Below, in pieces: positions 8,238-15,310 of a stretch of DNA of 64,000 nt. Position numbers and translations under genes: made by a program. The stretch comes from Sporocytophaga myxococcoides DSM 11118. Lineage in GTDB: Bacteria > Bacteroidota > Bacteroidia > Cytophagales > Cytophagaceae. The number at the start of each line of letters is the position of its first letter. The stretch's first letter is position 1. The notes beneath the pieces are model-generated. The model saw only the letters and a program-made list of their open reading frames with translations. It was not told where the DNA came from and ran no database searches. Location of the stretch: positions 124,001 to 188,000 of the forward strand of contig NZ_AUFX01000005.1 in the NCBI RefSeq assembly GCF_000426725.1, written 5' to 3'.

Positions 8238-8274
8238 GCGAGAGCGAATGTACTTGCTTGTAGCATTCTCTCGC
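8238..8274. repeat. Inverted repeat in a divergent promoter region
   Basis: GCGAGAGCGAATG (8238-8250) and CATTCTCTCGC (8264-8274) pair over 11-12 positions with one bulged C and a 13-nt loop. It sits between the divergent starts at 8049 (minus) and 8325 (plus), so it is unlikely to be a terminator for either. It could be an operator or an RNA leader hairpin. Confidence 0.5.
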
Positions 8275-8324
8275 ACTATAAATACTAATAAAATTTAGTT
8301 CAGGACTCTCAAATTTCAAGCTCT

Positions 8325-8861
8325 ATGAAAAGAAAAGAATTAGTAATGGTTTTTTGGAATGACCTAAAACTCTCTTTTGAACAGCTTGAGTCTATTATCA
8401 GGTTGTTAAAGCCGGTTGTATCTGAAATATTTGTTTTTTCCAAAACAGAAGAAGGACGTCTTGCAGCTCAGTGTTTGTGCACGGGCAGCTACGTGCAGTT
8501 CGGTGATACATTTCCTGAAAAGGTACATAATGCTTTTCTTAAAGCTTATATGAAGAATTTTGATCATACAATTTTTCTTGATTATACCGAGGTGTGTCTT
8601 ACTTTAAATCCTCGCACAATCATAGAAGTTTTTAGTTTGCTTGATGAAAAAAAGCTGGTAGTTGGACGAAATGAAGTAAACAGGATGGTCCTCTTAGGAA
8701 TGGCTGGTTTCCTGCCTCACGTATTTGAGGAGAAATTTTATTTCGAAATGCTGGGAGAGTCTATTTTGGAAGAAAGATCATTTAATAAAAAGAATATTAT
8801 CGAATTTGGTATCGTGCCGGATAAACGTACTTCATTCGTTTTTTCATTAAAAGATAACTAA
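8325..8861 (+). CDS. Divergent DUF2064/MobA-like nucleotidyl- or glycosyltransferase fold protein
   Basis: Protein of 178 aa, no signal peptide. The order of elements recalls the DUF2064 (TIGR04282) GT-A-like family: a KELVMVFW start, IFVFSKTEEGR, QFGDTFPEKVHNAFLKAYMK (family: G-L-G-E-R-M-x-N-A-F), then FLDYTEVCLTLNPRTI where the family has a GSDCPxL metal-binding motif, then VVGRNEVNRMVLLGM where it has GPAxDGGYxLIG. The metal-binding and glycine-rich positions are changed, so catalysis in the usual way is doubtful. This assignment is an inference from residue order and needs a profile search. Confidence 0.45.
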   Translation: MKRKELVMVFWNDLKLSFEQLESIIRLLKPVVSEIFVFSKTEEGRLAAQCLCTGSYVQFGDTFPEKVHNAFLKAYMKNFDHTIFLDYTEVCLTLNPRTIIEVFSLLDEKKLVVGRNEVNRMVLLGMAGFLPHVFEEKFYFEMLGESILEERSFNKKNIIEFGIVPDKRTSFVFSLKDN

Positions 8862-8978
8862 GCCCAAAATAAAGATTGAACGTAAGTATGGTGTTAGAAC
8901 TCCTTAAATTCCTTAAACTCCTCAAAATATTCCTATCTTAAGTCTTTAAGCTCTGTGCTGCAAAACAATATTCATGCA

Positions 8979-8986
8979 TAGTTTTG
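8979..8986 (+). promoter_or_regulatory. Candidate -7 promoter element
   Basis: TAGTTTTG matches TAnnTTTG, 25 nt before the ATG at 9011. It overlaps an upstream in-frame start at 8984, which argues that the shorter start at 9011 is the real one. Confidence 0.45.
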
Positions 8987-9010
8987 TTTCCTTTAAAAAG
9001 AAAAGAAATT

Positions 9011-9382
9011 ATGAATGGAATGAAGTGTTGGTTGTTGGGAGCAATGATATTCTTCTCAGCAAATATAATGGCACAGAGTGGTCAAAATTACAAACAGCAA
9101 TTTGCACCATTAACAAAAAAAGAAGTGGCAGTACAGCAAAAATATTATGGAACCACTGAAGATAAGCAATACAGCGCAATTCATAATTATAAAAAAAATC
9201 TTTCAAAACCTTATGATGCTTCTGCTGTCATTGAAGAGTGTGATGGAGTTTTAGTTTATGAATCTTCCAGCGGGAGTGAAAGGGAAGCTTCTCAAAAAAA
9301 TGAATGTGATTTATCCGGTGGAGCTTATATAGAACAAAACTATAAAAAAACCTTTAGTGCTGACAAAGGTGAGCTGATGTAG
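9011..9382 (+). CDS. Small exported hypothetical protein
   Basis: Start set at 9011 (MNGMKCWLLGAMIFFSANIMAQ), giving a typical signal peptide cleaved after MAQ; the longer frame from 8984 would start inside the promoter element. The mature part of about 100 residues is polar, Lys- and Tyr-rich, and contains two similar stretches, GQNYKQQFAPLTKKE and EQNYKKTFSADKGE, which hint at an internal repeat of a NYKxxF motif. Two cysteines (ECDGV, ECDLSG) could form a disulfide. No family recognised; probably periplasmic or secreted. Confidence 0.55.
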   Translation: MNGMKCWLLGAMIFFSANIMAQSGQNYKQQFAPLTKKEVAVQQKYYGTTEDKQYSAIHNYKKNLSKPYDASAVIEECDGVLVYESSSGSEREASQKNECDLSGGAYIEQNYKKTFSADKGELM

Positions 9383-9393
9383 ATAATTTTAAT

Positions 9394-9432
9394 AAAAAAC
9401 TCATTGATAAAAAAGATATCAATGAGTTTTTT
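9394..9432. terminator. Bidirectional terminator
   Basis: Perfect 16-bp stem, AAAAAACTCATTGATA (9394-9409) and TATCAATGAGTTTTTT (9417-9432), with a 7-nt loop and T-runs on both strands, between convergent genes. Confidence 0.9.
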
Positions 9433-9456
9433 ATTGGTATTAATTATTCTTGATTT

Positions 9457-11007
9457 TTATTCTTTCAATATCGTAATTTCTACCATATTGCCACCCTCAT
9501 TAGATTTGTTTCCTTTTTTCTTGTCTCCATAACCTACTGGTTTTATCCTTGTACTTGCAGTGCCTTTTTGGGTGAGATAAGATGCTATAGCATCTGCCTG
9601 CTTTTGTGTAATATCATTATGATAAATTTTGCGGATAAATTGTGTTGTGTCTAGAGTTACAGTTTCCTCCTTGACTTCTGTAAGTTCAGGAGATTGTACT
9701 GTGTCTGACTTTACTTCAGGAATAGAAGTCCCTATTTCAATTGCAGCAGTTGGATTTTCCTGAAGCCATTTTACCAGTTTATCAAGATCCATAGAAGAGG
9801 ATGGAGATAAAGAACTTCCTTCAAACTGGATATTGGAAAGATCAATAGCAGTGTTAAGTTTTACTGCCGGTAATTTGAAATCCTTTTCCTTGTATACAGA
9901 TTTTGTAAGCGTATCAAGTGGAATATGGTTGCCATTGTAGAACCAGCCTTTGATGCTGCCATAAGCTGTGACATCAAATGTTTTTCCTTTGGGCAGTATG
10001 ATCAGGTAGGGCTCATCTTGTTTCAGATTAATAACTGAAATAAGTTTTTTGGAAGGAAGTTCTGTTACTATAATTTTGCCGGCAACAGTTTTTCCAGTTT
10101 CTTCTTTTATTTTTCCTGCAAGCAGAAATACTCTGTCGGGTTGGAACTCCGGAGAAAGCTTACTTCTATAAATATCTTTTGATTTGCCATTGACCGCAGT
10201 ATAATAGATCATTTCAGCATTGGCAGGAATCGCTGCATAAACCTCATCAGTTTTAGAATTGATATAGGTGAGTGGTATTGGTGTTGTCCAGCTTCCGTCA
10301 TCTTTACGCTGAGTCTTGTAAAAGTCAAATCCTCCTTTTCCTCCTGCTCTTTCGGAAGAAAAGATTAATGTTTTTCCATCTGAAAGAATTCTTGGAGAGC
10401 ATTCACAGCCGGAGTTAACTGGAGCGGGAAGGTCAACAGGTTCTCTGAAGCCTTCTTTGCTTGTACGTTGAGAAACAGTTATCTTACCGCAGGGCAGCCC
10501 TGTAGATGATTTTTTGTCTGTCCATTTTACAAAGTATAGTTGTTTGCCATCGGGAGATAGACTTGGATCAGCTTCTCCTAGTGTTGAATTTAAAGGTTTT
10601 CCGGGGTTCTTGGGAGTAGACCATCCGGTTGGTGTTTTTTCAATCATCCAGATATCATTGCTTCCTATACCACCATACCTGTTGCTAGAAAAGAATATTT
10701 CATTCCCCATAGGGCTTAAATTATATCCAAGATTGTTGTTAAGCTTAGTAGAAGGGGTATTCAGAGCTGTTACTTCATCAGGCCTTGTCCAGACCCCTGA
10801 TTTAAGATAGCTTATAACCGGGTATGGTTTTTCCTCACCATAGTTGGATAGGAATAGTAATGTCTTGCCATCAGCGCTAACGCTGGGGTTTAATTCTTCT
10901 CCCAGTGGTGAATTGATCGGCTGACTGAGGCTTGTGCCTTGAGAATAAGCCTTTTTTGTTGTGTTGAAACAAATAATGAAAAAAAGTAAGAATGAAAGTC
11001 TTTTCAT
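9457..11007 (-). CDS. PD40 beta-propeller / OmpA-like outer membrane protein
   Basis: Exported protein of 516 aa with signal peptide MKRLSFLLFFIICFNTTKKAYSQ. Residues about 30-290 contain repeated PD40/WD40-like blades with the signatures SVSADGKTLLFLSNYG, LSPMGNEIFFSSNRYGGIGS, LSPDGKQLYFVKW and ILSDGKTLIFSSERAGGKGG, the pattern of a TolB-like propeller. After a linker, the C-terminal 130 residues resemble an OmpA domain (LDKLVKWLQENPTAAIEIG, then QADAIASYLTQKGTASTRIK and PVGYGDKKKGN), the peptidoglycan-binding module. The domain is divided by a threonine-rich insert. Such proteins are common in the Bacteroidota cell envelope; specific role unknown. Confidence 0.8.
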   Translation of the reverse strand: MKRLSFLLFFIICFNTTKKAYSQGTSLSQPINSPLGEELNPSVSADGKTLLFLSNYGEEKPYPVISYLKSGVWTRPDEVTALNTPSTKLNNNLGYNLSPMGNEIFFSSNRYGGIGSNDIWMIEKTPTGWSTPKNPGKPLNSTLGEADPSLSPDGKQLYFVKWTDKKSSTGLPCGKITVSQRTSKEGFREPVDLPAPVNSGCECSPRILSDGKTLIFSSERAGGKGGFDFYKTQRKDDGSWTTPIPLTYINSKTDEVYAAIPANAEMIYYTAVNGKSKDIYRSKLSPEFQPDRVFLLAGKIKEETGKTVAGKIIVTELPSKKLISVINLKQDEPYLIILPKGKTFDVTAYGSIKGWFYNGNHIPLDTLTKSVYKEKDFKLPAVKLNTAIDLSNIQFEGSSLSPSSSMDLDKLVKWLQENPTAAIEIGTSIPEVKSDTVQSPELTEVKEETVTLDTTQFIRKIYHNDITQKQADAIASYLTQKGTASTRIKPVGYGDKKKGNKSNEGGNMVEITILKE

Positions 11008-11180
11008 AGAATTTTAATACTTGTTTTTGGAAATAAAGTAAAAACCGATGTCAGGTCCAAGCTTTAACGTGGAAAATAAAAAGATAGATAATCTTTGAAT
11101 CAATTTACGTAAATTTTAACAAGCCTGATGTGTCCTGAAGAATAGGAGGATAGATAAATTGGAGGAAAGTACAAAAGATT

Positions 11181-11209
11181 TAAATAAAAGCACACAAAGA
11201 TGGTGTGCT
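11181..11209 (-). terminator. Terminator of the THX gene
   Basis: AGCACAC (11189-11195), 7-nt loop, GTGTGCT (11203-11209). On the minus strand the stem is followed by TTTATTT, downstream of the small ribosomal gene. Confidence 0.7.
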
Positions 11210-11231
11210 TCTAAAATTGTGGTGAAAATAA

Positions 11232-11378
11232 TCAGGCTGATTTTTTCTTTGGAACTGCGACAGGAGCTGCAGGTGCAGAAGGTTTAGCATCAGCTTTTTC
11301 AATTTTACTTTTTCTTGAGTTTCCAAAGCTCCCCTTAAAGAGCTTTCCTCTTTTTGATTTTTTATCTCCTTTTCCCAT
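11232..11378 (-). CDS. 30S ribosomal protein THX (48 aa)
   Basis: Read directly from the minus strand: ATG at 11378-11376, TGA at 11234-11232, 48 residues. It opens MGKGDKKSKRGKLFKGSFGN and continues SRKSKIEKADAKPS, then a short Ala/Pro-rich tail ending KKKSA. The basic N-terminus is the hallmark of bacterial THX (bTHX), a tiny protein that packs into the head of the 30S subunit in Thermus and is widespread in Bacteroidota. Single gene with its own downstream hairpin. The tail beyond residue 30 is longer than in Thermus and probably disordered. Confidence 0.9.
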   Translation of the reverse strand: MGKGDKKSKRGKLFKGSFGNSRKSKIEKADAKPSAPAAPVAVPKKKSA

Positions 11379-11755
11379 AGTTATAAGTTTAGATAATTTA
11401 TGAAAACTGAGAACCTTAAGTTAAATAGTGGCAAAATTGTTTAAGAAATAGTAAAGTTTTTTTGGTATTCGATTTAAAAGTTTAAATTCTTGTTTTAATG
11501 GATTGAATTTTAGGTGAAAATCGTGTTTGTAGATTTCTAAGAAAGGAGTCTGTTTTATTTATTTTTAATTAATGGGAACGAATGTTACTTTTTAAATCTA
11601 TTTTTTAAATGATTCTGAATAAAGGAAAAGTTATTTACACTTCGAGATTGTGAAAACTAATCTGCAAGGCTATAGAAGGCCTCAGGAATTATCCTAAGTT
11701 TTTTAGTTGTGATAAGTTTTGAATATTTTTAAAATACATTTTTAATAAAAACTTT
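11379..11755. other. Divergent intergenic region, no gene seen
   Basis: About 377 AT-rich bases between the THX start (minus) and the 11756 gene (plus). No convincing reading frame, hairpin or exact -7 element was found; TAAGTTTTG near 11715 is one base longer than consensus. Confidence 0.45.
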
Positions 11756-13255
11756 ATGAAAAAAATTTTACAACTAATTCTTGTGTTCTTGTCTGTAAAA
11801 TCATTTGCGCAGTTTAAGACTATTCATTCTGATCGCACAACTTTTTTCAAGTGCAGTGATACCTTTATGGACGATGAAATAATAGGGAACCCAGGTAGTT
11901 TTATACCTGTTCAGATTCAAAATCTAAGGGTAGTTAACTCAGATACTCTTTATAATAACTTTCGCATTCTTAGCTATACAGGTTCTGATGATTATGAATG
12001 TAAGGTAACAAACAAAGGGTATGCATGGACTGGCAAAAATATCATTATGACTAAAGATTATCAAGAGATCTTTATTAACTCAGGCGATGACTCTCTTATC
12101 TTCAAAAAATATGCGAACGTAAATGACTCATGGATTTTTTACCGAACAGAACAGAATTATTTTGAGGCTAAAGTAACAGGTAAAAAACTGGAAACTTTTT
12201 CAATATATAAAGATGAGGTTACAGATTCTGTTTTGACTTTCTCTATTTCCCTGAAGAGAAATGAGAATAACAGCGCATTAGCTCATCCTTTCAATGGTAA
12301 GGAATGGAAAATAAGTAAAAAATATGGATTTGTAAAAACATACGATCTTCTCCATTTTCCTGAGGATACCAATGCTTTGATACTTGCTGGAGTTGATAAA
12401 TTTAATATTGGAGTTCAGAATCTAACAGAAAAGGAAATTTATGATTTTGAAGTGGGGGATGAATTACATATCAAGGAATTTGCCATTTATGAGGCAATAG
12501 TGGAAAATAAGATTCGTCAGACAATCCTGATGAAAACTTTCAGCAATAATTCTGTAGATTACCAGATAGAAGTTTTAGAAAATAAAACCAGAAAAAACCT
12601 CTGGGGTGGAGAAGAAACTTTTACTGTAAATATAGATACGATTTCACTTAAGATCTCATTAACCTCAGATCTTTATGGTATCAATCAACTTCCCTTAAAG
12701 CAAATTGAAAAAGGATGGGCGTCTTATAATTTTCAGTTTTTAAATTCCGGAGATCCTTCAGTTATGGTAAAATCTACAAATGAAGGATATCATTCATCTA
12801 TGGGATCAACAGATGATTCCTGCTATAGTGAAATAATTACGCTGTCACCTGTAGTAAGCTCCAATGATGAATACTGGCAAGGTTTAGGAGGACCTTACTA
12901 TGATAGAGTTCTTGGAATAGTGCAGGTAGAACGTCGTCAATTGGTTTATTATAAAAAGGGAACGACAAAAGAGGGAGAGCCTATAGATTTTGTATTAGGC
13001 CTTTATCCAAATAAGTTAAGTGTTTCTGTAAGCCTCTCTCCAAACCCAGCTACAGACAAAATCAAAATTTCAAGCGAAGGTATTCAGAATACTTACTATA
13101 AAATTTTTAACAATGAAGGAAGAGAAGTTCTCTCCGGTAATTTCTCGACAACTGAAGAAACAATTGAAATAAATAGTTTGAGAGCAGGGATTTATTCAGT
13201 GATGATATTGAATGAAGGAGGAGTTGTTTATACTTCAAGACTTGTGAAGAATTGA
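11756..13255 (+). CDS. Secreted protein with T9SS C-terminal sorting domain
   Basis: Exported protein of 499 aa with signal peptide MKKILQLILVFLSVKSFAQ. Residues 20-410 have no family I recognise; they are beta-rich with a conserved-looking middle. The last 75 residues are a type A T9SS sorting domain: VSLSPNPATDKIKISSEG, then YYKIFNNEGREVLSGNF, EINSLRAGIYSVMILNEGG and a basic end RLVKN. It should therefore cross the outer membrane by the type IX system and be released or anchored after CTD cleavage. Substrate or role unknown. Followed by a strong terminator. Confidence 0.75.
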   Translation: MKKILQLILVFLSVKSFAQFKTIHSDRTTFFKCSDTFMDDEIIGNPGSFIPVQIQNLRVVNSDTLYNNFRILSYTGSDDYECKVTNKGYAWTGKNIIMTKDYQEIFINSGDDSLIFKKYANVNDSWIFYRTEQNYFEAKVTGKKLETFSIYKDEVTDSVLTFSISLKRNENNSALAHPFNGKEWKISKKYGFVKTYDLLHFPEDTNALILAGVDKFNIGVQNLTEKEIYDFEVGDELHIKEFAIYEAIVENKIRQTILMKTFSNNSVDYQIEVLENKTRKNLWGGEETFTVNIDTISLKISLTSDLYGINQLPLKQIEKGWASYNFQFLNSGDPSVMVKSTNEGYHSSMGSTDDSCYSEIITLSPVVSSNDEYWQGLGGPYYDRVLGIVQVERRQLVYYKKGTTKEGEPIDFVLGLYPNKLSVSVSLSPNPATDKIKISSEGIQNTYYKIFNNEGREVLSGNFSTTEETIEINSLRAGIYSVMILNEGGVVYTSRLVKN

Positions 13256-13258
13256 TTT

Positions 13259-13294
13259 TAAAGTTAGCCTTCATTGTATTGAAGGCTAACTTTA
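13259..13294. terminator. Bidirectional terminator
   Basis: Perfect 15-bp stem TAAAGTTAGCCTTCA (13259-13273) / TGAAGGCTAACTTTA (13280-13294) between convergent genes ending at 13255 and 13299. Confidence 0.8.
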
Positions 13295-13298
13295 CATT

Positions 13299-14588
13299 TT
13301 ATATATTCAGCAGATTCCATCGATTCAAAGCTTCTCCCGAATCAAGCTTTTCCTTCAATACAGCAATCAGATCTTTATGTTGTACCAGGTTAAACTTGGT
13401 GATAATAACTGCAGCCTGATAAATGATGGCTTCCCTTGCATAATTTTTGTTTCCCTTCAGCGCCGCTATTCCTTCCGATAATACATCTTCTGGTTTGATG
13501 CTTTTATCTTGTTTACTTTCCAAAAGTGGAAGCCCAAAGTCCTCGGGAGAAACCAATGACTCATTAATTTCATTGCCATCATAAAATATCGCAGTAGAAC
13601 CTCTGCTTAGCGTTAACTGTGTTGATCCCTCAAGTCCTTTAAAGATAAGGGCCATTTTACATTCACCTTGCTCTTTAAGTTGCTTAACAACCTCTTCCTT
13701 ATAGTGAGGATGTGTGTATCCGGAAACTAGATAATTTCCCTGAGTACTTTGAATTGGTTGTAAAAGCTTTTCAAAAGTTGCAAGGAAAGGACGTTTAACC
13801 ATTTCCTTTCTCATTCTCTTAAGCAGAAAAAGGTCATTGAAAAATATCTGCTGGTCCAGATAACAAAATCCTATAGATTTGTTTTCTAATGCTTGTTGAG
13901 CCTGGAAAACAGATATGAGTGGATTTTTACCTGCCAGTTTCAAAAGTTGATGAGAAGTATAGCCCTCTTTAGGTGCAACTTTATCGATGGAGTGAACAAT
14001 GCAGGGAATGTCTAATGATGCCAGCAATGCTGCAGTAAATAATGAAAAATTAGAAGTCCTGTTAAAGCCATCATAACTATCGGCAATATCAACAATTACA
14101 GGAAGATCAGTTTTTACTCTCTCTGCTTTATTCCATAGGCCTGAAAAGAAAGCTTTGTTTTCAATGAAGGTCTCTCGTTTTAACCTTTGTGATTCAAGGA
14201 AAGCACCTTTAAGATATTCTGGTGTTTGAATGTTAAATAATTGTTCTATTCCACTTTCAGCCTCTTCTTGAGACAAGTCTTCATGTTTTATGACTTTAAG
14301 GATCAGCTTATAAAAATCATCCCTTGTATCACCTGAGAAAAATGGTACTATTTCATTCGGAAGAAATTCTGAAGGAGCAGCTTTAACCTTTTCTATCCAT
14401 TCTCTTTCGTGATTATTGGGTTCAAGGGTAAGCAGAGCCGTAACCATGGTAGCGACAGTGGTAAGGCTTACATCGGGAGATTTAAATAAATTTTTAAGCT
14501 CATTGAGCTCTTCTGCTATAAGACTTTTGCTGCCTTCAGGCCCTATGCCTTTTTTCTTCAGCAATTCCGCTAATCTCTCCTGTACCAT
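13299..14588 (-). CDS. TrpD2/YbiB-like protein (anthranilate phosphoribosyltransferase fold)
   Basis: Cytoplasmic protein of 429 aa. The N-terminus is a helical bundle with a TrpD-like layout (GSKSLIAEELNELKNLFKS, TTVATMVTALLTLEPNNHE). The alpha/beta part has VIVDIADSYDGFNRTSNFSL where true TrpD carries the GTGGD pyrophosphate loop, followed by AALLASLDIPCIVHSIDKVAPKEG and later MALIFKGLEGSTQLTLSRGS. The loss of the phosphoribosyl-pyrophosphate motif and the ending match the TrpD2/YbiB group, reported to bind nucleic acid rather than make tryptophan. No trp genes nearby. Function in this organism unknown. Confidence 0.7.
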   Translation of the reverse strand: MVQERLAELLKKKGIGPEGSKSLIAEELNELKNLFKSPDVSLTTVATMVTALLTLEPNNHEREWIEKVKAAPSEFLPNEIVPFFSGDTRDDFYKLILKVIKHEDLSQEEAESGIEQLFNIQTPEYLKGAFLESQRLKRETFIENKAFFSGLWNKAERVKTDLPVIVDIADSYDGFNRTSNFSLFTAALLASLDIPCIVHSIDKVAPKEGYTSHQLLKLAGKNPLISVFQAQQALENKSIGFCYLDQQIFFNDLFLLKRMRKEMVKRPFLATFEKLLQPIQSTQGNYLVSGYTHPHYKEEVVKQLKEQGECKMALIFKGLEGSTQLTLSRGSTAIFYDGNEINESLVSPEDFGLPLLESKQDKSIKPEDVLSEGIAALKGNKNYAREAIIYQAAVIITKFNLVQHKDLIAVLKEKLDSGEALNRWNLLNI

Positions 14589-14872
14589 AATATTTTATTT
14601 GTCATTAAATCTATAGAAATGTTTTTTAAAGTGAAAGATAAAATTGATGGGATGTTCAGTTTTTTGAATACTTAATTTTAATTAATTGATCCTGAGGGGG
14701 CAAACATAGTATGAGATATGAAATGCCAGAGGGGCAGCCAAAGCCAATGTTTGGACTGAACAAATAATATGCTGTTGAGTTGAAATTATGTAAGCAGCAC
14801 ACAAAGCTGCTGTATAATCCAATGAGAATTTATAATTAGATACGAGGCAGAAGGCGATAATATTTATTTAGT

Positions 14873-15301
14873 ATGGAAATAATGGAAAAGGCATTGCCAA
14901 AAGTTGAAAAACTTGTGGCAGAGAAGGGGAAAACTATTCTTGCAATTGATGACGTTGAGTCAACTTTAGATATAATTAATTGCACTTTGTGCAAAAAATA
15001 TAATGTAGTAAAAAAGGCAAACGGTAAGGAAGCGTTTGAGTGGATGCATGAGGGGAATATACCGGATTTAATTATTTGTGATTTGCGTATGCCCGAGATG
15101 GATGGATTTGAATTTATAAAACATATCCGGTCCAGTGGATTTTTCAGAGAGGTGCCACTCCTAATTCTATCAAGTTATGAATCAAGCAGCGTGAGGATTC
15201 AGTGTCTTAAATGTGGCGCTGATGATTTTATGATGAAACCATTCAATCCTGAAGAACTTGAAATAAGAGTAGAAAATATTTTCAAAAGAATTTATAAGTA
15301 A
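14873..15301 (+). CDS. Single-domain response regulator (CheY-like receiver)
   Basis: Protein of 142 aa consisting of one receiver domain after a 20-residue N-terminal extension. The acidic pair is Asp26-Asp27 (AIDDVES), the phospho-acceptor Asp70 (IICDLRMPEMDG), the switch Ser100 (LILSSYES) and Lys122 (MMKPFNPEEL). All the residues needed for phosphotransfer are present and there is no output domain. Nine bases separate it from the next gene, whose N-terminus is a receiver without these residues, and it is the first gene of the polysaccharide operon. It is likely to control that pathway through protein contact; no histidine kinase is in the window. Confidence 0.88.
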   Translation: MEIMEKALPKVEKLVAEKGKTILAIDDVESTLDIINCTLCKKYNVVKKANGKEAFEWMHEGNIPDLIICDLRMPEMDGFEFIKHIRSSGFFREVPLLILSSYESSSVRIQCLKCGADDFMMKPFNPEELEIRVENIFKRIYK

Positions 15302-15310
15302 AAAATCAGT

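Noticed and set aside
11189-11209. AGCACAC hairpin as an RNA regulator
   Set aside because: It sits directly downstream of the THX gene with a T-rich tail on that strand, so a terminator explains it.
13299-14588. Tryptophan biosynthesis TrpD
   Set aside because: The GTGGD phosphoribosyl-pyrophosphate loop is missing and no other trp genes are near; the TrpD2/YbiB group fits better.
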